The position numbers were made by a program, and so were the translations under genes. From assembly GCA_026387515.1 (NCBI GenBank), contig JAPLLP010000093.1:1-8249 (forward strand): DNA of 8,249 bases, given 5' to 3'. Each line of letters begins with the position of its first letter. Position 1 is the first letter of the stretch. This DNA comes from Candidatus Omnitrophota bacterium (lineage in GTDB: Bacteria > Omnitrophota > Koll11 > Gygaellales > Profunditerraquicolaceae). The notes beneath the pieces are model-generated. The model ran no database searches, was not told the origin of the DNA, and saw nothing but the letters and a program-made list of their open reading frames with translations. Shown one piece after another: positions 1-5,797 of the stretch.

Positions 1-296
1 TCTTTATGGGTGACGTGGGTTCTCTTGCGCTGGGCGGAGCCTTGGGGATCGTTGCGCTTTTAATCAAGAAGGAACTATTGTTGGTTATTGTTGGTGGGAT
101 ATTTGTGATCGAGGCTTTATCGGTTATCCTGCAGGTAGGGGCATTCCGCTTGACCAAGAAGCGCATCTTTAAGATAGCGCCCATCCACCATCACTTTCAA
201 TTCCTGGGTTGGCCAGAGAGCAAGGTGATTACCAGGTTTTGGATCGTGGCCATCCTTCTAGGCCTGCTGACCTTAGTCACGCTCAAACTAAGATAG
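1..296 (+). CDS. mraY: MraY, phospho-MurNAc-pentapeptide transferase (3' end, partial)
   Basis: This is the C-terminal part of an integral membrane enzyme that transfers phospho-MurNAc-pentapeptide from UDP to undecaprenyl phosphate, giving lipid I at the cytoplasmic face of the inner membrane. The reading frame is open to the left edge: the codon at 3-5 is Phe and continues into Met-Gly-Asp-Val-Gly-Ser, so the ATG at 6 is internal and the true start lies upstream. Visible family signatures are [12 protein letters not shown] (3-38), which carries an active-site Asp, and the PIHHHFQ triple-histidine motif (His codons at 186-194). Between and after them are hydrophobic membrane segments, and the protein ends [10 protein letters not shown]...TLKLR, as MraY proteins usually do. 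About 97 of the usual ~320-360 residues are present. The stop is TAG at 294-296, and murD begins 4 nt later, as in the classical dcw order. Confidence 0.97.
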   Translation, partial: FMGDVGSLALGGALGIVALLIKKELLLVIVGGIFVIEALSVILQVGAFRLTKKRIFKIAPIHHHFQFLGWPESKVITRFWIVAILLGLLTLVTLKLR

Positions 297-300
297 TATT

Positions 301-1566
301 ATGCGTAACAGTGATTATTTCAAAGGTAAAAAAGTAACGGTGGTGGGCCTGGCCCGTTCAGGGTTGGCCTGCGCTAATCTACTTTACGATTTAGGTTCTG
401 AGGTATGGGTTAGCGAAATAAATGATAGCCCTGTCACTCGCCAGAGCGCCGCTAGACTTAAAGTTCCTTATATTAAGCTTGAATTAGGCAGGCATACCCG
501 GGAATTCATTGAGGGCAAGGATCTGGTAGTAGTTTCTCCGGGCGTGGCCAATACTAGTTTACCGGTGGTCTGGGCACAAGAATCGGGGATTCCTGTATTA
601 AGCGAGATAGAAATAGGGTGGATGCTCTGTCCGGCTAAGATTATCGCGGTTACCGGTTCAAGCGGTAAGACCACAGTGACCACCTTGATTGCCCGGGTTC
701 TTGCCACTGCGGGTAAAAAGGCTTTTGCTCTGGGTAATATAGGGAGTCCTTTTTGTCAAGAAGTGGCAGAAATTTCTCCCGGGGATTTTGTTTCTTTGGA
801 GGTAAGCTCTTTTCAACTAGAAAGGATTAGGGGTTTTAAGCCAGATATAGCGGTGATGCTTAATATTAACCGTAATCACCTGGACCGGCATAAGGATATG
901 CAGGAATATATAGATGCCAAAAAGCATATCTTTATGAATCAGGACGGGGGTGATTTTCTTGTAATAAATAAAGAGGACGAGGTATTGGTAGAGATAGCCA
1001 GAGAGGTAAAATCCCGCGTTGAATATTTTTTTCCACAACCGCCGTGGAATCCGAATCAGGCAGCGGTAATAAAGGTAGCCCAGCTCCTAAATATAAAAGA
1101 AGATGTATGTAGAAAAGTATTTAAAGATTTCAAGGGGTTACCTCATCGCCTGGAATTCGTGGCTGAGATAGGCCAGGTCAGGTTTATCAATGATTCCAAG
1201 GCTACTTTAGTTGAGTCGGCTATTTGGGCGATTAGCAATATTTCCTCGCCTATTGTGTTGATCGCGGGAGGCAAAGATAAGGGCGTGGATTATAGCGGTA
1301 TTTTACCGGCGGCAAAAGGGAGGGTTAAAGAGGTTATTTTGATCGGCCAGGCAAAAGATAAGATCAGGGACGCGCTTTTTGGTAAGCTTCCTTTGAGCGA
1401 GGCCTCAAATTTAAAGCAGGCGGTGGAGATGGCTTATAATAAGGCCTCTTCGGGAGATTGCGTATTATTGTCTCCTATGTGCTCTAGTTTTGATATGTTT
1501 TCCAGTTATGAAGAGAGAGGGGATGAATTTAAGAGGATGGTTATGGATCTGGCGAGGGCAAAATAG
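301..1566 (+). CDS. murD: MurD, UDP-MurNAc-L-alanine:D-glutamate ligase
   Basis: Cytoplasmic ATP-dependent ligase that adds D-Glu to UDP-MurNAc-L-Ala. It has 421 residues, slightly short (E. coli 438). Seen in order: an N-terminal Rossmann-like UDP-binding region starting KVTVVGLARSG (residues 11-21); the P-loop GSSGKTT (119-125); EVSSFQLE (167-174); NINRNHLDRH (188-197), followed by AKKHIF (206-211) with the lysine expected to be carbamylated; GLPHRLEFV (279-287); NDSKAT (297-302); IAGGKDKG (321-328); and the C-terminal SPMCSSFDMFSSYEERGDEF (391-410). The central domain is shortened: the strand-rich stretch before the usual G-x-H-N-x-x-N helix is nearly absent, and that motif reads PPWNPNQAA (247-255), so the canonical His-Asn pair is gone while one Asn remains. 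The ATG at 301 gives the standard N-terminus, although no clear Shine-Dalgarno precedes it. ftsW follows with no gap. Confidence 0.97.
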   Translation: MRNSDYFKGKKVTVVGLARSGLACANLLYDLGSEVWVSEINDSPVTRQSAARLKVPYIKLELGRHTREFIEGKDLVVVSPGVANTSLPVVWAQESGIPVLSEIEIGWMLCPAKIIAVTGSSGKTTVTTLIARVLATAGKKAFALGNIGSPFCQEVAEISPGDFVSLEVSSFQLERIRGFKPDIAVMLNINRNHLDRHKDMQEYIDAKKHIFMNQDGGDFLVINKEDEVLVEIAREVKSRVEYFFPQPPWNPNQAAVIKVAQLLNIKEDVCRKVFKDFKGLPHRLEFVAEIGQVRFINDSKATLVESAIWAISNISSPIVLIAGGKDKGVDYSGILPAAKGRVKEVILIGQAKDKIRDALFGKLPLSEASNLKQAVEMAYNKASSGDCVLLSPMCSSFDMFSSYEERGDEFKRMVMDLARAK

Positions 1567-2661
1567 ATGGTCCGCAATATACGCATCAACCTTTTTATGG
1601 TTACGGTAATTTTAATCTGTATCGGCGTAGTGATGATTTACAGCGCCTCCAGCATCTATGCCCAGGAAAGATACAGAGACGGCTTTTTCTTTTTAAAAAG
1701 GCACCTGAGTTTTCTGGCCATAGGGATAGCTTTGACTTTCCTGGTGATGTGCCTGGATTACCGCAAGTTTGCCAAATATTCAAAGCCCATACTTTTATTG
1801 GCGCTTGTGCTTTTGGTGTTGGTGTTGATACCGGGCATAGGCAGGGAGGTTTCCGGCGCGCGCCGCTGGTTCAGGTTCAAATTTATCAGCTTCCAGCCCT
1901 CGGAATTCGCAAACCTTGCGTTAATTATTTATATAGCGGATTTTATCTCGCGTAGAAAAGATGAAATCAGGAATTTCTGGAAGGGTTTTATGCCGCCCAT
2001 GGCAGCCTTAGGCGTTACCGTGATTTTGATCCTTGTCCAGCCGGACCTGGGTACTTCCGTGGCCTTGTCTGTGGTAGTACTGATCATGCTTTTTGTGGCC
2101 AGGGTGAGATTGAGTTATCTGGTTACGGTACTCCTGGCAAGTATCCCGGTTTTATCGATCCTGATACTTAGCGCCCCTTATAGAAGGGCGAGGATCATGG
2201 CTTTTTTAAACCCTTGGCAGGACCCCAAGGGGGTTGGTTTCCAGATTATACAATCGCAGGTCGCCCTGGGTTCAGGCGGGATATTCGGGGTGGGGCTGGG
2301 GCATTCCAAACAGAAACTGTTTTATCTGCCGGCAGCGCACACGGATTTTATTTTTTCCATAATCGGGGAAGAGCTGGGCCTGGTAGGGACCGTGGGGGTG
2401 ATAATTTTATTAGCATACTTCATTCTGCAGTGCATAAAGGTGGTGAAGAACGCCCCGGATGATTTCGGTTATTTTCTGTCGCTCGGATTGATCTCGATGT
2501 TCTGTTTTAAGGCGATCATCAATATTGGAGTTTCATGCGGGCTTCTGCCTACTAAAGGGCTGCCGCTTCCTTTTATAAGTTACGGCGGATCTTCGTTTAT
2601 ATTTGATATGATAAGCGTAGGCATCCTGATGAACATCGCCCGCACCGGCGATTATCCATAA
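1567..2661 (+). CDS. ftsW: FtsW, SEDS-family septal peptidoglycan glycosyltransferase
   Basis: Polytopic SEDS protein that polymerises lipid II at the division septum together with a class B PBP. It has 364 residues and about ten hydrophobic segments, and lacks the long cytoplasmic N-terminal extension of E. coli FtsW (414 aa). Signatures: GARRWF (97-102), FQPSEFAN (109-116), QPDLGT (158-163), the large extracytoplasmic loop with NPWQDPKGVGFQ (215-226), LPAAHTDFIFSIIGEELG (254-271), where D260 matches the essential Asp of the family, and GLPLPFISYGGSS (331-343). The ATG at 1567 directly follows the murD stop (TAG 1564-1566); GAGGG at 1554-1558, 8 nt upstream, is a fair ribosome-binding site. 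RodA shares these motifs. FtsW is chosen because the gene sits between murD and murG in a dcw cluster. The stop is TAA at 2659-2661, and the transposase element begins within about 5 nt of it. Confidence 0.96.
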   Translation: MVRNIRINLFMVTVILICIGVVMIYSASSIYAQERYRDGFFFLKRHLSFLAIGIALTFLVMCLDYRKFAKYSKPILLLALVLLVLVLIPGIGREVSGARRWFRFKFISFQPSEFANLALIIYIADFISRRKDEIRNFWKGFMPPMAALGVTVILILVQPDLGTSVALSVVVLIMLFVARVRLSYLVTVLLASIPVLSILILSAPYRRARIMAFLNPWQDPKGVGFQIIQSQVALGSGGIFGVGLGHSKQKLFYLPAAHTDFIFSIIGEELGLVGTVGVIILLAYFILQCIKVVKNAPDDFGYFLSLGLISMFCFKAIINIGVSCGLLPTKGLPLPFISYGGSSFIFDMISVGILMNIARTGDYP

Positions 2662-2664
2662 TCA

Positions 2665-2676
2665 TAGACCGTTTCT
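2665..2676 (+). repeat. Outer inverted repeat, left arm
   Basis: TAGACCGTTTCT is the exact reverse complement of AGAAACGGTCTA at 3331-3342. The outermost TA may be part of the repeat or a TA target duplication. It starts 3 nt after the ftsW stop codon and marks the left boundary of the transposase element. Confidence 0.85.
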
Positions 2677-2690
2677 ACCTAACTGATTAT

Positions 2691-2719
2691 GGGACAGAAG
2701 TTTGTGTTAGAACTGTCCC
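2691..2719 (+). repeat. Left-end hairpin (7-bp stem, 15-nt loop)
   Basis: GGGACAG (2691-2697) can pair with CTGTCCC (2713-2719) across a 15-nt loop. The 3' half of the stem lies in the inner inverted repeat. The equivalent place at the right end has no complementary partner, so only the left end makes this hairpin. Y1 transposases typically recognise subterminal hairpins in single-stranded DNA, so this is a candidate recognition structure. It is not a rho-independent terminator, because no T-run follows. Confidence 0.6.
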
Positions 2720-2720
2720 C
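2708..2720 (+). repeat. Inner inverted repeat, left arm
   Basis: TAGAACTGTCCCC is an exact 13-bp reverse complement of GGGGACAGTTCTA at 3287-3299. It lies 31 bp inside the outer arm, the same spacing as on the right side. A short AGAAGTT match just outside it (2697-2703) is also shared with the right arm if a 1-nt gap is allowed. Confidence 0.85.
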
Positions 2721-2775
2721 GTTCTTTGAAATATGCGTTAGATTTTCCCTTATTCCTACGTCTAATAAAGATAAA

Positions 2776-2781
2776 AGGAGG
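2776..2781 (+). promoter_or_regulatory. Strong Shine-Dalgarno of the transposase gene
   Basis: AGGAGG lies 5 nt upstream of the ATG at 2787, the best ribosome-binding site in the window. It decides the start, because the frame is closed by TAA at 2772-2774 and only this ATG is well placed. The last two bases can be drawn into a stem: ACGTCT (2758-2763) pairs with GGACGT (2780-2785), including one G-U pair. This could limit translation. Confidence 0.75.
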
Positions 2782-2786
2782 ACGTC

Positions 2787-3278
2787 ATGGGAAGAGGGAA
2801 AAGGATTTATTTCCAAAATACTGTTTATCATATTTGCATCAGAGGTAATAATAAACAGGCAGTTTTGGCAAGAAACGAAGATAAGATTGCATTTCTAAAT
2901 AGCCTACAGAAATATAAACTTCGTTTTGATTTTAAACTCCATGCTTTTGTACTTATGGATAATCATGCTCACCTGGCAATCGCAGCGACCAGTCAGAATA
3001 ATATTTCTAAGATTATGCAGGCTGTAACGTTATCATATAGTCAAAAATTCAGGAAGAAATATAATTATACCGGTTATGTTTGGCAAGGTAGGTTTAAGAG
3101 TAGTATAATAGACAAGGAAGAATATATTTTTGCATGTATAAACTATATGCATAATAATCCGGTTAGAGCCAATATAGTGTATAATGCGAGAAAATACCCA
3201 TGGAGTAGTTACCATAGATATTTTGAAAAATTCGATCCTATGGAGAGATTTATTAGCGTTGATATTTATAAAGGATAA
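2787..3278 (+). CDS. REP-associated tyrosine transposase (Y1/HUH, RAYT-like)
   Basis: A single-strand-type DNA nuclease/transposase of the Y1 (IS200-like) superfamily, 163 residues. Features seen in order: an N-terminal strand reading NTVYHICIRGNN (11-22); LHAFVLMDNHAHL (51-63), where H60-A61-H62 is the HUH metal-binding pair; Y84 in NISKIMQAVTLSYSQKF (72-88), the expected catalytic tyrosine; GYVWQGRFKSSIID (96-109); YMHNNPVRANIV (120-131); and YPWSSY (137-142). The NPVRA and WSSY blocks are typical of RAYT proteins rather than IS200/IS605 TnpA, and the gene is flanked by inverted repeats as RAYT genes often are. Nothing looks broken: all catalytic residues, a strong Shine-Dalgarno and a normal stop are present. 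The gene is AT-rich compared with its neighbours and is most likely acquired. Whether it mobilises its own element or scattered short repeats cannot be told from one copy. Confidence 0.93.
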   Translation: MGRGKRIYFQNTVYHICIRGNNKQAVLARNEDKIAFLNSLQKYKLRFDFKLHAFVLMDNHAHLAIAATSQNNISKIMQAVTLSYSQKFRKKYNYTGYVWQGRFKSSIIDKEEYIFACINYMHNNPVRANIVYNARKYPWSSYHRYFEKFDPMERFISVDIYKG

Positions 3279-3286
3279 TAGGCGAT

Positions 3287-3299
3287 GGGGACAGTTCTA
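3287..3299 (-). repeat. Inner inverted repeat, right arm
   Basis: GGGGACAGTTCTA is the exact reverse complement of 2708-2720. It begins 8 nt after the transposase stop codon, whereas on the left side 66 nt separate the inner arm from the transposase start. Confidence 0.85.
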
Positions 3300-3301
3300 T
3301 C

Positions 3302-3330
3302 GTAACTTCTTATGAGACTAAGGATAAAAT
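3302..3330 (+). promoter_or_regulatory. Weak candidate outward promoter at the right end of the element
   Basis: TAAAAT at 3325-3330 differs from the -10 consensus at one base. With a 17-nt spacer the -35 position reads GTAACT (3302-3307), only 3 of 6 matches. If it works, transcription would start a few bases before the murG ATG, giving a very short leader. This is suggestive only, because the region is AT-rich and such matches arise easily. Confidence 0.2.
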
Positions 3331-3342
3331 AGAAACGGTCTA
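3331..3342 (-). repeat. Outer inverted repeat, right arm
   Basis: AGAAACGGTCTA is the exact reverse complement of 2665-2676. It ends 3 nt before the murG ATG and therefore occupies the position where murG's Shine-Dalgarno would normally lie. Confidence 0.85.
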
Positions 3343-3345
3343 GAA

Positions 3346-4440
3346 ATGAAGATACTAGTGGTAACTGGTAAGAGCGGAGGGCATATATATCCGGCCTTAA
3401 GTTTCTTGGAGGCGCTGGAAGAAAGATTTAAGGATGTTGAGATACTCCTGGTGTTGCCGGCTAAAAATGTGCTTAGCGATAAAGGATTACCCAGGCGTAA
3501 TATTGCCTATTTATCTATTTCGCCGGTCAGCCTTAAGTTAAACAAAAAGAATCTCAAGGGTTTTTTAAATCTCTGTAAAGGTTTTTCTGAAAGCGCCCGC
3601 ATACTCTCGGGTTTTAAGCCGGACCTGGTGGTAGGTTTTGGCAGTATAGCTTCTCTGCCAATGGTAATTTTGGCCTGGCTTTGCAGGGTCAGGATAATCC
3701 TGCATGAGCAGAATGTTTCTCCCTGCAGGGCCAACAGGCTGATGGCGTTTTGCGCGGACAGGATAGCGGTGAGCTTTAAAGAAACGCTGCCGGTTTTTAA
3801 GAATTATGAACGTAAGACTGTGGTGACGGGAAACCCCCTGCGCAAACAACTGTCTATATCTCCCCAAAAAGAGGCTTTGGGTTATTTGGGCCTGGGAGAG
3901 GATAAGTGTACTATATTGGTTATGGGCTGCAGCCAGGGGAGCCATAATATCAATGCGCAATTCATGCAATGCGTTTCGCTGGCAGAGAATAAATCTTCAT
4001 TCCAGGTTATCCATTTAGTAGGTGGGAGTGATTATGATGTCCTGGAAAAGGCCTACAAATCTCAAGGGATTGATTTTCGTTTATTTAGCTTTTTAGAATC
4101 TATGCAATATGCTTATTCGGCCGCGGACCTGGTGGTCTCGCGCGCCGGAGCTACGACTATCACTGAGTTAATCTTTTTTAAGAAACCCGCTATCTTAATT
4201 CCTTATCCGTACGCTTACAGACACCAGCTAAATAATGCCCGGATTTTAAGCGAGCGCAGCTCGGCGGTTATTCTTGAAGAAGATTCTTTGACCGCTTTGG
4301 TGTTAAAAAACCAGATACAATCTCTTATAGAAGACCGCGCAAGGCTTGAGGCAATGCGCCGCGGATTTGAAGGCATTATGCCTCAAGATGCCGCAGGGTT
4401 ATTAGCGGATTTAGCCGGGGAGGCATTTAAGCATGCCTGA
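3346..4440 (+). CDS. murG: MurG, UDP-GlcNAc:lipid I N-acetylglucosaminyltransferase
   Basis: Peripheral membrane GT-B glycosyltransferase that adds GlcNAc to lipid I to give lipid II. It has 364 residues (E. coli 355). N-terminal domain: MKILVVTGKSGGHIYPAL (1-18), in which the usual G-G-T-G-G-H loop reads G-K-S-G-G-H; VVGFGS (95-100); and HEQNVSPCRANR (120-131), where Cys replaces the usual Gly of the P-G-R/L-A-N-R segment. Then TGNPLR (161-166), GCSQGSHNIN (194-203), and in the C-terminal UDP-GlcNAc domain SRAGATTITEL (265-275) with E274 as the nucleotide-sugar Glu, and PYPYAYRHQLNNA (286-298). The first strand starts right at the ATG, which fixes the start, but no Shine-Dalgarno is visible: the preceding bases belong to the right arm of the transposase element. 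The end overlaps murC by 8 nt, so the two are probably translationally coupled. Confidence 0.97.
   Translation: MKILVVTGKSGGHIYPALSFLEALEERFKDVEILLVLPAKNVLSDKGLPRRNIAYLSISPVSLKLNKKNLKGFLNLCKGFSESARILSGFKPDLVVGFGSIASLPMVILAWLCRVRIILHEQNVSPCRANRLMAFCADRIAVSFKETLPVFKNYERKTVVTGNPLRKQLSISPQKEALGYLGLGEDKCTILVMGCSQGSHNINAQFMQCVSLAENKSSFQVIHLVGGSDYDVLEKAYKSQGIDFRLFSFLESMQYAYSAADLVVSRAGATTITELIFFKKPAILIPYPYAYRHQLNNARILSERSSAVILEEDSLTALVLKNQIQSLIEDRARLEAMRRGFEGIMPQDAAGLLADLAGEAFKHA
4417..4423 (+). promoter_or_regulatory. Ribosome-binding site of murC inside murG
   Basis: GGGGAGG ends 9 nt before the murC ATG at 4433 and lies within the last codons of murG. It is one of the few good Shine-Dalgarno matches in the operon and supports the ATG that gives the 8-nt overlap. 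Confidence 0.6.
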
Positions 4441-5797
4441 GCATTTACATTTTATCGGTATCGGCGGTATTGGCATGAGCGGGATAGCAAAATTAGCCGC
4501 AGGCTGCGGCCTGATTGTTTCCGGCTCTGACCTTAAAAGGACTAAGATTACCGATGAGTTAGAGAATTTGGGAGTGCGCATTTATCTGGGGCACGCCGAA
4601 GATAATATTTCCGGAGCGGATACAGTGGTGTATTCCTCGGCAATTAAAAAAGATAACCCGGAGTTTCTTGGCGCAATAAAGAATAATATCCCATTGATAA
4701 AACGCGCCGAGGCCCTGGCGCGCCTTATGCGCGATAAGTCCGTGATTACCGTTACCGGCAGCCACGGTAAAACTACTACTACTTCATTAATCTATTGTAT
4801 CCTGCTTGAATCCGGATTATCGCCCACTGCCGCTGTGGGTGGCATCCTGCATAACATCGGGACGAATGCCTGTATCGGGACAGGGGAATTTTTTGTGGCT
4901 GCGGCTGATGAATCCGACGGTTCCTTTCTTTATTACCGGCCCAAATATTCCGTGATCACCAACATAGACCGGGAACACCTGGATTATTATAAAGATTTTG
5001 AAAAAGAAAAATCCGCCTTCGGGGAATTCTTAAAACTGACCCGGGAAGACGGTTGTATCTTCGCCTGCTACGACGACGCAAACCTGAGAGAAATGCTTAA
5101 AACTACCGCTATCAGGCGGGTATTTTTCGGGCTTGATGATCAGTCGGATATCTATCCGCAGGATGTCTGGCTTGACGGGCTCACTTGCGAATTCAACTGT
5201 TATTATAAAGGTAAATTGCTGGAGCGTTTTTCCCTTCCTTTGGGCGGAATGCACAATATATCCAATTCCCTTGCGGCAATTGCCGTAGGTTTAGAGCTGG
5301 GAATCGCCCTGCCTGTAATCAAGCGCGCCCTGGCAGGTTTTAAGGGCACAGGCAGGAGGATAGAGGTGAAATTCAGGAGCAACGATTATATTATTATTGA
5401 CGATTATGCCCACCATCCCACGGAGATCAAGGCTACGCTTGCGGCGGTAAAAAATTTAAAACCCCACAACCGTCTGATCGCGGTATTCCAGCCACACCGT
5501 TATAGCCGCACCCAGCTATTGCTTGAAGATTTCGCCCGCAGTTTCGATTTAGCGGATTACCTTATTATTACTGATATTTATGCCGCCAGCGAAACTCCCA
5601 TCCCCGGGGTTGAGGGTAGGTCTATATATGAGAAGATAAAAAAATACGCTCCGGATAAAGAGTTGTATTTTTTACGCAAAGAGGAAATCTTGCCGCACCT
5701 TTTAAAAAATATCCGCTCCGGAGATATTGTGGCCACTCTAGGCGCCGGAGATATAATCAAGGTCTGCGATGAATTGGTGGGAAGGCTCAAAAGTTAA
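4433..5797 (+). CDS. murC: MurC, UDP-N-acetylmuramate:L-alanine ligase
   Basis: Cytoplasmic ATP-dependent ligase that adds L-Ala to UDP-MurNAc, the first amino-acid step of the stem peptide. It has 454 residues, a normal length for the family. Seen in order: HFIGIGGIGMSGIA (6-19), the MurC-type UDP-binding N-terminus; SSAIKKDNPE (68-77); the P-loop TGSHGKTTTT (108-117); ADESDGSF (158-165); NIDREHLDYY (177-186); LGGMHNISNSLAAI (270-283), with the canonical H-N-x-x-N motif intact; GTGRRIE (305-311); DDYAHHPTEIKATL (323-336); FQPHRYSRT (352-360); and LGAGDI (436-441). All catalytic blocks are present. It is a stand-alone MurC, not a MurC-Ddl fusion as in chlamydiae, since murB and ddl follow as separate genes. 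murB starts inside it, with a 29-nt overlap. Confidence 0.98.
   Translation: MPEHLHFIGIGGIGMSGIAKLAAGCGLIVSGSDLKRTKITDELENLGVRIYLGHAEDNISGADTVVYSSAIKKDNPEFLGAIKNNIPLIKRAEALARLMRDKSVITVTGSHGKTTTTSLIYCILLESGLSPTAAVGGILHNIGTNACIGTGEFFVAAADESDGSFLYYRPKYSVITNIDREHLDYYKDFEKEKSAFGEFLKLTREDGCIFACYDDANLREMLKTTAIRRVFFGLDDQSDIYPQDVWLDGLTCEFNCYYKGKLLERFSLPLGGMHNISNSLAAIAVGLELGIALPVIKRALAGFKGTGRRIEVKFRSNDYIIIDDYAHHPTEIKATLAAVKNLKPHNRLIAVFQPHRYSRTQLLLEDFARSFDLADYLIITDIYAASETPIPGVEGRSIYEKIKKYAPDKELYFLRKEEILPHLLKNIRSGDIVATLGAGDIIKVCDELVGRLKS

Larger units (their letters stand above)
2667..3340 (+). mobile_element. Y1-transposase (RAYT-like) insertion element with two-tier inverted ends
   Basis: A discrete element of 674 bp (678 bp counting a flanking TA on each side) lies between ftsW and murG. 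It is defined by an outer inverted repeat (2665-2676 with 3331-3342, 12 of 12 matching including the TA) and an inner inverted repeat (2708-2720 with 3287-3299, 13 of 13). The distance from element edge to inner repeat is the same on both sides: 54 bp from edge to the end of the run of four C or G. The interior holds one transposase gene and nothing else. Its composition is AT-rich (about 27-45 % G+C in sampled lines, against about 45-60 % in the core genes). All other gene junctions here are 0-4 nt gaps or overlaps, so this interval is clearly foreign to the operon. A RAYT gene flanked by inverted REP-like repeats (REPtron layout) is the closest known model. No accessory TnpB is present. Confidence 0.85.

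Noticed and set aside
2691..2730. Hairpin after ftsW as a rho-independent terminator
   Set aside because: The 7-bp stem has a 15-nt loop and is followed by CGTTCTTTG, not a T-run. It fits better as a transposon-end structure.
2689..2898. 69-codon + strand open frame overlapping the transposase start
   Set aside because: It runs across the left repeat and the transposase start in another frame, has no ribosome-binding site and no recognisable protein features.
2787..3278. Classical IS200/IS605 element
   Set aside because: The NPVRA and WSSY blocks, the flanking inverted repeats and the absence of TnpB point to a RAYT-type gene rather than an IS200/IS605 TnpA.
3565..3969. 134-codon open frame on the - strand within murG
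   Set aside because: Shadow of a clear murG coding region, with no motif or start signal.
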